Origin: a virus
Virus record (IMG/VR): IMGVR_UViG_3300031669_000002
Location: 62,001-126,000 of that record
Direction: 5' to 3' (one strand)
DNA length: 64,000 nucleotides
Shown here: piece after piece, positions 7,937 through 15,857 of the stretch
Position numbering within the stretch: position 1 is the first letter of the stretch
Layout of the letters: each line of letters begins with the position of its first letter
Translations under genes and position numbers: made by a program
Notes under the pieces: generated by a model
The model's input: only the letters and a program-made list of their open reading frames with translations
Databases searched by the model: none
Told to the model about the DNA's origin: nothing

Positions 7937-8616
7937 TTCAATTTCGAAGATATTCATTATAATACAAATTTCTTATACTTAATTGGTGTGCTTTGCACAC
8001 CAGCTTATTCGTTTCGCTTTCGCTTCACTCATCGCTTATTTCTTAATCAATGTGTTTTTAAAAGCATTATTTTAACTGCTTTTGCTTTTCAGGTAATTGG
8101 TATTCTGTGGAGCAATGCTCACACTTTGCCTATATAAGGCAAAGTGAAAAAGACCTGGGCATTCTGTAGGAGGTTCCCTTCACACTAAACTAAATGAGAT
8201 TTCGATAACGACTTTATCGAACGGAGGCGGTTGTCCTGTACCCCCTACTCAAGCTTTGACTGACAGCGGTAGCAGCATAACCCCTAGTTAGCGAAGTCAT
8301 ACTTGCCTGTGGTTGTATCTTTTTCTGACAGAGCCACAATCTTTTGGAATCTTACGTTAATTCCTAGTCGTGTATCACCCGAGATTATCCGACGGCCCTT
8401 CTTTCAGAGCAGACTCAACGGGGAATAGCCAACGCTACTCACACAAGGATACAAAATTTCTTACACGTTCGTTTTCAAAATTTATTTCTAAATTGTTTTA
8501 TTACCTAGAGGTGGTCTCAGTTAAGCCATGATTGATACACTGTAACAAGAAATCCATCGTTACCCTTGAGCTGCGGATAGTTCCTTGTTATCGTGTGTAG
8601 TGGTGTCCATAATGAT
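7937..8616. ncRNA. 680-base gene-free stretch with several hairpins; candidate structured RNA
   Basis: Neither strand has a frame of 60 codons, which is unusual in such a dense genome. The central part (about 8150-8460) is visibly richer in G and C than the neighbours. Hairpins seen: 7984-8002 (GGTGTGC TTT GCACACC core); 8122-8146 (10-bp perfect stem, ATATA loop); 8201-8221 (TTCGATAA, loop CGACT, TTATCGAA); 8308-8338 (7 bp including one wobble); 8346-8364 (GGAAT/ATTCC). The loop ACGACT at 8208-8213 is complementary to AGTCGT at 8366-8371, which would allow a long-range contact. The motif ATTCTGT with GGAG following occurs twice (near 8103 and 8162). I could not fit tRNA, tmRNA, RNase P RNA, group I or group II intron cores. 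Strand is undetermined. Confidence 0.45.
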
Positions 8617-9684
8617 TTATTGCGGTTTCATCTTACAGTTGTCAAAGTGGAATCTAATCATATTACCTGATCCACCTATCTTTTTACAGTAAGGGCATTC
8701 TAATTTTTTCTGTGGTCCTTTTGGTACACGCATTGCAGATTTAGTTTTCTCTGACTTTGGTTTGCCTTTTGTTGCTCTACTTATATTGGTCTTCCATTCT
8801 TGTATTTCTTCCTCAGAGGCATTTAAATACCATGCTCGACCATACATGCCATTTTCTTCGCCCGGGTGTGACATTTTTTCTTTAACTTTAATCATTTCGT
8901 CTTCGGTTAAATTAGCAAAGGGATGACGACCATACATACCATTTTCTTCGCCCGGGTGTGAACACTTTTCTTTTACTAACTGTAACTTATCTGATGATAA
9001 ATTGTCAAATGGTTTTTTGCCGAATCGCGGTGATAATTCACCTGTTTTGCCGTGCATGGGATTATTTTTACCTGCACAGTTATCCTCGATCCACTTAGTA
9101 TAGTCCTCTTTGCTCTTATTGCGTTTAGTCGGATTATTATCACCAACTTTATACTTCTGATTCCATATCTCTTTCTCATCATCTGACATCTTGTTAAACC
9201 AAAAATTGTCTTTATTTTGGTATAGTTCGGTTAATGACGTAGAGATTTTAAATTTAGTCTCTTCGCTAAGTTCGTCTGGTGGTATAAATTTAATGTTGCC
9301 AATTGCTTTATTATAGTATTTTTTGTCACCCGAACTTAGTTTTGCCCGCAATACATCTTCGTTTATTTGATACTCAATTTCTGCATAACTTAGCGAGCCT
9401 TTAGATTTATATAACGCCTCAATTAAAAAAGTAAAATTTTCTTTTCCCTTAAGTTTGATAGCATCATTAATATAATCTGAAGAACTTGTATATGTTTTCC
9501 AATCAGAATCTGATTTGATAACCTTTTTGTTTTTTCTTCCCTTAACAGTCTTGCGCTTGATTGCCCAAAATTGCTTTTTACCTATATAGTGCATTCCGTT
9601 GGTAGTATCTATAATTCGATAGATAAAACCAAACCACTCGTCGGTATTAAATTCTCCCGGATATTGCCAATGACCTAAATCCAT
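8617..9684 (-). CDS. GIY-YIG homing endonuclease with NUMOD3 repeats and zinc module
   Basis: The protein has 355 residues. The catalytic domain spans about 18-125, with FIY at 20-22, YIGKK at 33-37 and a Lys/Arg-rich insert, then YAEIEYQ supplying the Glu. Residues 190-285 hold tandem NUMOD3-type units (GKNNPMHGK, then HPGEENGMYGRHPFANL and HPGEENGMYGRAWYLN), which wrap DNA in related homing enzymes. The C-terminus has CPYCKKIG...MIRFHFDNC at 330-350. The start at 9684 is supported by a GGAG ribosome site that lies inside a 14-bp hairpin stem (see 9686-9727). The 3' side is the gene-free stretch. Confidence 0.93.
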   Translation of the reverse strand: MDLGHWQYPGEFNTDEWFGFIYRIIDTTNGMHYIGKKQFWAIKRKTVKGRKNKKVIKSDSDWKTYTSSSDYINDAIKLKGKENFTFLIEALYKSKGSLSYAEIEYQINEDVLRAKLSSGDKKYYNKAIGNIKFIPPDELSEETKFKISTSLTELYQNKDNFWFNKMSDDEKEIWNQKYKVGDNNPTKRNKSKEDYTKWIEDNCAGKNNPMHGKTGELSPRFGKKPFDNLSSDKLQLVKEKCSHPGEENGMYGRHPFANLTEDEMIKVKEKMSHPGEENGMYGRAWYLNASEEEIQEWKTNISRATKGKPKSEKTKSAMRVPKGPQKKLECPYCKKIGGSGNMIRFHFDNCKMKPQ

Positions 9685-9685
9685 A

Positions 9686-9727
9686 ATAAACTCCAGTATA
9701 AAGTATTTACCTGATACTGTAGTTTAT
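9686..9727 (-). promoter_or_regulatory. Late promoter inside the loop of an RBS-burying hairpin
   Basis: In minus-strand reading, one arm is at 9727-9714 and the other at 9699-9686. They pair over 14 bases with one A-G mismatch. The 14-base loop contains GGTAAATA (9704-9711), a late octamer. The 3' arm contains GGAG, the only ribosome site before ATG 9684. A transcript reading through from upstream would fold and hide the ribosome site. A late transcript starting about 5 bases after the octamer would lack the 5' arm and be open. T4 uses this layout for several genes, including I-TevI. Confidence 0.75.
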
Positions 9728-9784
9728 AGTGGTCTACGTGTCTTTTTGGTTCTCTTTTGTAACGGCTCAAAACGTTATGTAAAT

Positions 9785-9982
9785 TTACTGTTTCTTTGCG
9801 GCTTGTCGTGCATTCTTAGTTTCTTGAATCTCGGCACGCCGAGTTTTGGCTAATTTTGCTAAGTCGCCAAGAGCAGATCTTGCCCTAGCTGCGGAAGCGG
9901 CCACCCCCTTTTCTTCGAATTTCGAATGTTCTGACTTGTACGCTTCGATTGCGTCTAAAATTGCTTGATGAGTTGCTGACAT
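9785..9982 (-). CDS. Small basic Hc1 / histone-H1-like protein
   Basis: The protein has 65 residues. It is Ala- and Lys/Arg-rich with one continuous predicted helix: HSKFEEKGVAASAARARSAL, then GDLAKLAKTRRAEIQETKNA. The pattern of (K)G-x-x-A-A-x-x-x-R-x-x-x-x-L-x-x-L-A-K-x-x-R-x-E-I resembles the Hc1 family, DNA-condensing proteins first described in Chlamydia. This suggests DNA or RNA binding, perhaps packaged with the genome or acting on host chromatin. An AAAGGAG site lies 8 bases before the ATG. No late octamer is visible upstream. The family call is by pattern only. Confidence 0.65.
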   Translation of the reverse strand: MSATHQAILDAIEAYKSEHSKFEEKGVAASAARARSALGDLAKLAKTRRAEIQETKNARQAAKKQ

Positions 9983-10020
9983 TGTGATACTCCTTTGTTT
10001 AATGCTTTAATACTTATGCT

Positions 10021-10731
10021 CTAAATAAGAGCTGAAATTATTTTTTCTTCGTAAACGGTAAAATTAGCTAATTTGCACTTATCGAAATGATACCGTTTCA
10101 TATTACCCTTGCCGCCAGTATTGTTACAATGAGGACAAGTAACTACCTTTTGTGGACCAGCCGCTCGGTTATTTCCTTTAAGCTCCTTACTTCTAAGTTG
10201 TCTAATATAATTGGCATTATCGCCATATATTTCTTCATAAGATTTGTTTTTTCTTATGGTTGCCAAATGCTTCTTAGTGGCAGAAGTGTGTGTTTTATTA
10301 TAGAATGGATTTTTATCTCCGGAGTAATCAATATGCATTCTACCTGTTATAATATTCTTTCTTGCATTTATGCTTCGTTTCTTTCCGGTATTAGATTCTT
10401 TTCTTCTTCGTTTGGTGTCTTCGGAATCAATCCTTCCTGATCCTCCTTCACCCCCGTCAGTCTGGTTTAATAAAATACCAGTTTTTATATTTTCTCTACC
10501 ATACCATTTGATCATCCTTCGCTCTAATGCTAATGAACCGATTTCTGTTAGGCCTTGTTCAAGGAAGACTATATATTTTCTATTTTTTGGCGTATGAACT
10601 CCAACATTTCGCCGACGGTGTTCTTCGTATGCACGACCATTACAACCTTTACCAATATAATATGGTGTTCCTGCTTTTGCTGTCTTAGAGTCTTTACTTC
10701 TGAGATATGCGTAGACGTAATAAATATTCAT
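10021..10731 (-). CDS. GIY-YIG homing endonuclease with zinc module
   Basis: The protein has 236 residues. The catalytic domain has [10 protein letters not shown] and PYYIGKG at 23-29, then RAYEEH, an [11 protein letters not shown] segment with the catalytic Glu, and [10 protein letters not shown] with the Asn. It is closely related at the N-terminus to the nuclease at 16768-17484. The middle contains KSYEEIYG, a short motif common to phage homing enzymes. Residues 199-219 form CPHCNNTG...MKRYHFDKC. The gene follows gp46 on the same strand and has its own late promoter and a conserved hairpin leader shared with two other homing genes. Confidence 0.93.
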   Translation of the reverse strand: MNIYYVYAYLRSKDSKTAKAGTPYYIGKGCNGRAYEEHRRRNVGVHTPKNRKYIVFLEQGLTEIGSLALERRMIKWYGRENIKTGILLNQTDGGEGGSGRIDSEDTKRRRKESNTGKKRSINARKNIITGRMHIDYSGDKNPFYNKTHTSATKKHLATIRKNKSYEEIYGDNANYIRQLRSKELKGNNRAAGPQKVVTCPHCNNTGGKGNMKRYHFDKCKLANFTVYEEKIISALI

Positions 10732-10797
10732 GCTGATATAGTCCTTTTATATTAGAGCAGTTGGGATTGCACTCCGCGAACTGCACCTTTATTTATC
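10732..10797 (-). promoter_or_regulatory. Late promoter plus conserved 5' hairpin leader (copy 1)
   Basis: GATAAATA (10790-10797) overlaps the end of gp46. Five bases later begins GCAGTTCGCGGAG. GCAGTT pairs with AACTGC (plus-strand hairpin 10757-10784). Then follow TCTAATATAAAAGGAC and TATATCAGC before the ATG. Copies stand before the genes at 16768-17484 and about 49229. The predicted transcript would begin with the hairpin. Confidence 0.75.
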
Positions 10798-12562
10798 CAT
10801 TATCTCCTACCCATGAGGTGTAACCGTTTTCCTTAATCACACGAAGTATATTAGATACGCGACTAGTTAATTCATCTTTGTGTGAGATAAGCCAAATACT
10901 CTTGTCTGTTTCTCTAACCATTCTCTTTAAAATTGACATTGAGCTTTCTACACCGCTCGAGTCCATACCAGAGTCGATAAGTTCGTCAATTATAAGCAAG
11001 TTGATTGGCTCATATAGTGATTCATAAACATCTCTAAATGCTAAAGACAGCGCCAAGATAACTCGAGTCATTTCACCTCGAGATAAATTGTCAAAGTCAA
11101 GATCTCTGCCTAATTCTTCAATCATAACAGTTAAGTCATTTTGGAACACTACCGTGTGAGGTAACCCAATCTTATCCAAGTAAGTTGATAGTCGAGAGTT
11201 TAAGTAAGTTAAATTTTGATCAATGATGCGCTTACGAATAAAGCTATCCTTGTTAGTTAGCAACTTGAGCAATAGTTCTTGATGCTCTTTGCGACGAGTC
11301 ACTTCATTGATGATAGAATAGTCAATCTCTGCCAACGCAGTAGTTTCCATTTCGTGTATCTGATCAGTGTATGGATTTTCAGTGGCAATCTTGCTTTCGA
11401 GCTGTTTCTCTAGGTGCCCAACAGTGGTCTTATGATGAGTAGCATCCTCAAACTTTTTGTATGAGGTTTTTGGTCGGTTTCCAAGTTCTCCTATCTCCAA
11501 GACTGCTTCTGTCAGACCATCAACATACGCTATAAGCTCAATGACCTTATCTCTATGCTCTTGTAGAGAGGCATTTTTTGAATCAAGAAGAAGTTGTTGC
11601 CTATCATCGTGAATGTCCTGCCCACAAGCGTGACAGGTATGATTTTCTAACTGATCAATGTCCGGCAAAAGTTTATCAATCCCCTTTTGCTCACGCTCAA
11701 GATCTTTCTTAGCCCGAGACAGCGTTGTCTCTAAGTCTGCTATGTCTTTCTGTTTCTGTAAATATTTTTCAAGTGCTTTGTGATTATCTATTTCTACGTC
11801 AATGTCAACCTTCAATAAGTCTTCAAGTTGATCTGTAAGGTCTTTGATCTCTTCTTCAAACTTCTTTTCCCATATTCTTTGACGACGACGCAAAGATTCT
11901 ACTTGCTCTTCAATTTTCTTATTAGCTTCTATTAAAGCAGCAATGCGATACTCTTCGCTTGTGATTAGATCCTTTGAAATTCTAACTTGTTCCTTAAGCG
12001 TATCTGCTTTTTCACTAAGCATCGTAATGCCAAGTAACTGTTCGATAATGCTACGCTGATCACCTGCCTTCATCTTAAGGAACGGTTCGGTGTAGGTATT
12101 CAGTGCGAGAACATGTCTGAACATATTGTGTGACATGCCAATAATTCTGTTTATCTCATGTTGTGTTTCACGAGAGTCGCCCTGTGAGTCACTATCCTTC
12201 GACTCAAACGCAACATTGCCCTTATAGAGCAACAATACGCCGGGCTTGCGGCCACGCTCAATGCGGTAGGCAATACCATTCTTCTCAAACTCAACAGTAA
12301 CTATCATACCCTTGCCGTTAGTGAGATTTATAAGATTATCTTTTTTGATATCCGATATGGCAGTCCCATATAGAGCGTAAGAGAGCGTTTGTAAGATCGT
12401 GCTTTTACCTGTGCCGTTTCTGCTACCAGCATCATCTCCGCCGAGATCTAAATTCTCACCTAAGACCAGTGTTAGGTCATTGCGGTCGAGATTGATTGCT
12501 TGTGATACGTTTCCTACAGATAGAAAATTCTTCGCTGTGATTGATTTTAGTTTCAGTGCCAA
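10793..12562 (-). CDS. 46: Recombination endonuclease subunit gp46 (Rad50/SbcC-like ATPase)
   Basis: The protein has 589 residues, close to T4 gp46 (560). It is the ATPase half of the gp46/gp47 complex that resects DNA ends for recombination-dependent replication and host DNA breakdown. Walker A is GSRNGTGKST at 46-55. Coiled-coil arms flank a zinc hook CHAC at 310-313, where two subunits dimerise. The ABC signature LSRGE is at 493-497, and Walker B LLIIDE is at about 522-527 with a downstream LISHKDE His switch. The ATG 12560-12562 lies three bases after the gp47 stop, so the pair forms an operon in the order 47-46. It is probably an early gene. Confidence 0.97.
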   Translation of the reverse strand: MALKLKSITAKNFLSVGNVSQAINLDRNDLTLVLGENLDLGGDDAGSRNGTGKSTILQTLSYALYGTAISDIKKDNLINLTNGKGMIVTVEFEKNGIAYRIERGRKPGVLLLYKGNVAFESKDSDSQGDSRETQHEINRIIGMSHNMFRHVLALNTYTEPFLKMKAGDQRSIIEQLLGITMLSEKADTLKEQVRISKDLITSEEYRIAALIEANKKIEEQVESLRRRQRIWEKKFEEEIKDLTDQLEDLLKVDIDVEIDNHKALEKYLQKQKDIADLETTLSRAKKDLEREQKGIDKLLPDIDQLENHTCHACGQDIHDDRQQLLLDSKNASLQEHRDKVIELIAYVDGLTEAVLEIGELGNRPKTSYKKFEDATHHKTTVGHLEKQLESKIATENPYTDQIHEMETTALAEIDYSIINEVTRRKEHQELLLKLLTNKDSFIRKRIIDQNLTYLNSRLSTYLDKIGLPHTVVFQNDLTVMIEELGRDLDFDNLSRGEMTRVILALSLAFRDVYESLYEPINLLIIDELIDSGMDSSGVESSMSILKRMVRETDKSIWLISHKDELTSRVSNILRVIKENGYTSWVGDNG

Positions 12563-12565
12563 GGT

Positions 12566-13582
12566 TTATAGATTCCTATAGATTGATAATAAAAGATTAG
12601 GATCATAATGTCCGTTGCTGATTGCAGCAAGTTCTTCAGATACAATTTGATCAACTGATAAGAACTCGATTGATCCTGGTTGGGTATCAGCACCCTCTAA
12701 AACTTTTTTAACGGGTAGCAGTGTTATCTCACGAAGATTGTAGGTGCTGCCAAATGTTTCTTTGATAAATGTTGCCTCCTCGTAACTGATGTCGATATCA
12801 ATATTTACCCTCACGTGCATAGTGGGTTTTAAAATAGTTTCAGCATTCTGTAAAAGATTGCTAAGATCAAATACACGATACCTCGGTTGATCAGACCACG
12901 AGAAATATTCTGGCTCTTTGCCCCACTCAAGGATCATCGCACCGCGGGCATCATCGCCGGCATCACCGTAGTTATGCGGAAAACAGTTTCCAACATAGGT
13001 AATATTTTTGCCATGCTGACGCTTATGGAAATGTCCGCTAAAGACAGAACCCATACCTGCAAAGTGGTCTTGCTGAATCTCTCCGTTGTCTGGCATCTTT
13101 ATCATTGCGTTCATGTAGAAGTGCGGCAATTCAAAGTGACCAAAGCAATACTCAGCACTAACCTTCTGAATCTTCTTGTGATCATCATGAACAAGCCATG
13201 GCATGATCGATACATCGCCTTCTTTAAAAAAATCATTGACAATGTGAATGTTGGGAATGTGCTTTGCCCACTCAACGCTTTGGACATCTCGCTTTTCACG
13301 ATAAAATAAATCGTGATTGCCCGGAATGAAAAATGTTTGTGAGAAATTCTCGCTTAGTAGTTCAAGTCCATGAACAGCATACGACATCGTTTTGAGATTC
13401 ATGCTGGCACGATTGTTATGGTAGTCGCCGAGGAACAAGCACGTCTCACACCCTTTCTCTTTGCCTAACTCTACTGCCCATTTGATAAAATTGATACAAT
13501 CATTGTTGTGGACATCGCTGTTGGACTTTAGTCCGAAGTGCAGGTCTGTGAAAACCATTGCTTTCTTAAATAGATTTGCCAT
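12566..13582 (-). CDS. 47: Recombination endonuclease subunit gp47 (Mre11/SbcD-like)
   Basis: The protein has 338 residues, matching T4 gp47 (339). All phosphoesterase motifs are present: DLHFG at 13-17, GDYHNN at 52-57, GNHD at 88-91, GHFE at 148-151 and GHFH at 183-186. These bind two Mn ions and cut DNA ends together with gp46. The C-terminal 100 residues form the capping and Rad50-binding part. The ATG is preceded by GGAAATAA. A weak host-type promoter (TTGATT, 18 bases, TAAAAT) lies at 13611-13640, in keeping with early expression. Confidence 0.97.
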   Translation of the reverse strand: MANLFKKAMVFTDLHFGLKSNSDVHNNDCINFIKWAVELGKEKGCETCLFLGDYHNNRASMNLKTMSYAVHGLELLSENFSQTFFIPGNHDLFYREKRDVQSVEWAKHIPNIHIVNDFFKEGDVSIMPWLVHDDHKKIQKVSAEYCFGHFELPHFYMNAMIKMPDNGEIQQDHFAGMGSVFSGHFHKRQHGKNITYVGNCFPHNYGDAGDDARGAMILEWGKEPEYFSWSDQPRYRVFDLSNLLQNAETILKPTMHVRVNIDIDISYEEATFIKETFGSTYNLREITLLPVKKVLEGADTQPGSIEFLSVDQIVSEELAAISNGHYDPNLLLSIYRNL

Positions 13583-13610
13583 TTATTTCCAGTCTTTAAG
13601 TTATGTTACT

Positions 13611-13640
13611 ATTTTATGCTATCTTGCCATCAAGAATCAA
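13611..13640 (-). promoter_or_regulatory. Possible sigma70-type early promoter for gp47-gp46
   Basis: Minus-strand TTGATT (13635-13640) and TAAAAT (13611-13616) are separated by 18 bases, upstream of gp47. Both boxes deviate from consensus, so this is tentative. Confidence 0.35.
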
Positions 13641-13668
13641 ACTTTTCGGCAGATCATTTGTCCAGAAT

Positions 13669-13676
13669 GCTAAATA
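13669..13676 (+). promoter_or_regulatory. Late promoter GCTAAATA, 5 bases before an ATG
   Basis: The octamer is followed by TGAAT and then ATG 13682-13684. This spacing decides the start of the P-loop gene below. Confidence 0.55.
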
Positions 13677-13681
13677 TGAAT

Positions 13682-14380
13682 ATGCTACTTTCCGAACTAG
13701 ATCAATCTCTCTTTGAGGGTATAAATGACCCACATATTTTTAAGGCTGTTTTTATTGCAGGTCCTCCCGGCGCCGGCAAGAATACAGTAATAAATCAACT
13801 TGGTTTGCCCTCATCCGGATTAAAGTTGCAAGACATTGATCATACTTTGGCATATCTTAATAAACGAAAATCTCCCGTCAATCCGAATTACGAGCGAGGA
13901 CTTAGTGTTACTTTACGCAGACAAGGTGTATTCGAAAAAGGAATGCTTGGGCTACTTATCAACACGACCGGTAGAAGTTATGATCGATTAATGGATCTGA
14001 ACAAACAACTAAAACATTCCGGTTACGATACTTTTATGGTATTTGTTGATGCTGAATACGATGTTGCATATAATCGAATACAAGACCGTCCATCATCTGC
14101 TACTAATCCAGCTGATATTGGTAGAAAGGTTGATTACGACTATTTTGTTAATGCCTTTCAAGCAACAAAGCAAAACATTGACTTCTATGCTCTTATGTTC
14201 GGAAATGACTTTTCTCTGGTTACTAACAACGTGGTAAAGGACTCTGAAGATTTGACCCCTGAACAAGAGTTTAACAAAACGCTAACTAAAACTGGCAAAA
14301 AACTGAATCACTTTCTGAGAAAGCCGTTGTCGCCAAAAGCACAGGCAATATTAAATCAAGCAACTTCTACTAAACCTTAA
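13682..14380 (+). CDS. P-loop kinase-like protein
   Basis: The protein has 232 residues from the ATG chosen here. A frame extends 22 codons further upstream, but its extra residues look random and would cross the late promoter. Walker A is GPPGAGKN at 27-34, after a hydrophobic strand (AVFIAG). Later features are LKLQDIDHTLAYL, GRSYDRLMDLNKQLKHSGYDT and MVFVDAEYDVAYNRIQDR. This order (P-loop, Asp after strand 2, then a strand with Arg-rich lid) resembles zeta-toxin or polynucleotide-kinase-like P-loop kinases. The substrate is unknown. The spacing of late octamer and ATG suggests late expression, odd for a metabolic kinase and more fitting for a virion-associated or lysis-time protein. Confidence 0.75.
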   Translation: MLLSELDQSLFEGINDPHIFKAVFIAGPPGAGKNTVINQLGLPSSGLKLQDIDHTLAYLNKRKSPVNPNYERGLSVTLRRQGVFEKGMLGLLINTTGRSYDRLMDLNKQLKHSGYDTFMVFVDAEYDVAYNRIQDRPSSATNPADIGRKVDYDYFVNAFQATKQNIDFYALMFGNDFSLVTNNVVKDSEDLTPEQEFNKTLTKTGKKLNHFLRKPLSPKAQAILNQATSTKP

Positions 14381-15842
14381 ATCCCTTAACACTTCCTGCT
14401 GGTTTTTTGATTGTGCTACCACCAAGTTCCGCTGGTTCCTTGCTTTGCCCAATATTTGGTTTAGCTATTTTCTTCTTTGTGGGAACCTTCTTTGTTGCTT
14501 TTGGCTTGTTGTTAGTTAAGAAATAACTCATGATCTGTTTTTTATAGTCGTCGACACTAACTGCAACATATTCACCTAAAATACATACTTCGTGTCCTGA
14601 TTTTAGTGCTGCAACCAAGTTAGTATTTAATAGTCCAAATTTCTTAATCATTGCAGACGCAGCAGCTTTATTAGGCGAGATTTCTTCTTTTTTCTTTATT
14701 ACTGCAATGGTCTTCTTTGCCTCTTTAACCTGAGACGAAAGTTTCTTTACTTGCGGCACAGACTGACTTAAGGTTAGGAATGCCTCAGCCGTCTCTAGCG
14801 CCACACGGTAAATTTTCTTTGTATCATCATTCCAATAATCTATATCGTCCCACTTTGACAGCAATTTACGAAATGCTTTCATTGCAGGAGATTTTTTTAG
14901 TGCCACTTTTTCAGTTTTCTCCTCGGTGTCATATATTAAATTATCTAATTCATTACCAAAGTCGTCAAAGACATCAGCAAACTCGTAGTATGCATCCTCT
15001 GGATCAAGATGATTTCTATCTACGTCTGATATACTGTTTAAAACTAGGTCTTCCTCTTTTGTTGACCACGTAAAGTTAAACCCGTCTTTAGGAAATATGG
15101 CATAGATGTCCCCGTAATTACCTGCTTGGTCCTCATCAGACGTTGTAAAAATGCTATTTGACCTTAATGCCGAAAACCCCATCATCGTAAGATACTTGTC
15201 GTAAAGTTTTTGCGCTTGTTCAGATGAGTCTTTTGTCCTTCTATTTTCACGAGGATACCCAACAAAGATTGGAGCTTGAGAGTCTCTTTGTCCACGATAT
15301 AGTATTTTTCCTGTCTCTCTAACTGCTTTCAGATATTCTCCGCAGTTTGCCTCAATATATGCAAAATATTTAAGTGTCTTTTCGTCAAAAATTGGATTAA
15401 TTTTTGCGTGTTCTTCCGCCGCCTTTTCAGCAGCTCTTGTTGCTTTCTCTTTTGCTGCATTTAGCTTTCTAATTTCTTCATTGTGGGCTGCAATCTTATC
15501 TTGTAATGCTTTAATTTGAGCCTGTTTTTCGGGCGAGGGTAGATATTTTGCTGCTGCCGCCGGATCTATTGCGATATTTGGGGTATCTATACGATAGCTC
15601 TTTCCCGGCGAGACCTTCATATTTGGTTTTAAGGTCTTAAAGTTAGGATCATACTTGCTTAACACATTGGTCAGAAATGTTATTGGGTCCTTAGCCGCAT
15701 TTGCGTTAGCAACAAGCTCCTCGACGGCCTTATTATATTCTGGACTATTAAGCCATCTATAAGTAGTCCGAAACTTATAGTTCTGAGTAATAAGGTCTAA
15801 TAGTTTTTTTGCTTCTGGTATTTTGTTGATATTGTGTGCCAT
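14370..15842 (-). CDS. Candidate ADP-ribosyltransferase, late expressed
   Basis: The protein has 490 residues. Residues 105-150 form an Ala/Glu/Lys coiled coil. A stretch at 180-270 has the order of an R-S-E type ADP-ribosyltransferase: LYRGQR (R183), then SIFTTS (230-235) with an aromatic-rich strand YGDIYAIFP, then STKEEDLVL with acidic residues 263-265. T4 carries enzymes of this activity (Alt, packaged in the virion, and ModA/ModB) that modify host RNA polymerase and other proteins. This one is not obviously their orthologue. The last 45 residues are Lys/Pro-rich (ATKKVPTKKKIAKP), possibly a DNA-binding or packaging tail. The late promoter ends 4 bases before ATG. The C-terminus overlaps the convergent P-loop gene by 11 bases. 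Confidence 0.6.
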   Translation of the reverse strand: MAHNINKIPEAKKLLDLITQNYKFRTTYRWLNSPEYNKAVEELVANANAAKDPITFLTNVLSKYDPNFKTLKPNMKVSPGKSYRIDTPNIAIDPAAAAKYLPSPEKQAQIKALQDKIAAHNEEIRKLNAAKEKATRAAEKAAEEHAKINPIFDEKTLKYFAYIEANCGEYLKAVRETGKILYRGQRDSQAPIFVGYPRENRRTKDSSEQAQKLYDKYLTMMGFSALRSNSIFTTSDEDQAGNYGDIYAIFPKDGFNFTWSTKEEDLVLNSISDVDRNHLDPEDAYYEFADVFDDFGNELDNLIYDTEEKTEKVALKKSPAMKAFRKLLSKWDDIDYWNDDTKKIYRVALETAEAFLTLSQSVPQVKKLSSQVKEAKKTIAVIKKKEEISPNKAAASAMIKKFGLLNTNLVAALKSGHEVCILGEYVAVSVDDYKKQIMSYFLTNNKPKATKKVPTKKKIAKPNIGQSKEPAELGGSTIKKPAGSVKGFKV

Positions 15843-15846
15843 ACCT

Positions 15847-15854
15847 TATTTATC
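15847..15854 (-). promoter_or_regulatory. Late promoter GATAAATA, 4 bases before an ATG
   Basis: Minus-strand GATAAATA, spacer AGGT, then ATG of the candidate ADP-ribosyltransferase. The mRNA would be nearly leaderless. The AAGG is too close to ATG for a normal ribosome site. Confidence 0.7.
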
Positions 15855-15857
15855 CTA

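Noticed and set aside
7985-8001. Intrinsic terminator.
   Set aside because: The hairpin is strong but no T-run follows on either strand, so I list it only as a hairpin of the gene-free region.
8405-8415. The minus strand here reads AGTCTGCTCTG, which equals a stretch I recall from the T4 td group I intron core.
   Set aside because: The other core elements are not in the right order around it, no interrupted gene flanks the region, and an 11-base match can occur by chance.
7937-8616. tRNA, tmRNA, RNase P RNA or group II intron.
   Set aside because: No T-loop, no tag-peptide frame, no conserved P4-type core and no domain V sequence were found on either strand.
13616-13681. Longer N-terminus for the P-loop protein.
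   Set aside because: The extra 22 residues cross the late promoter octamer and look random; ATG 13682 has the spacing seen at other late genes.
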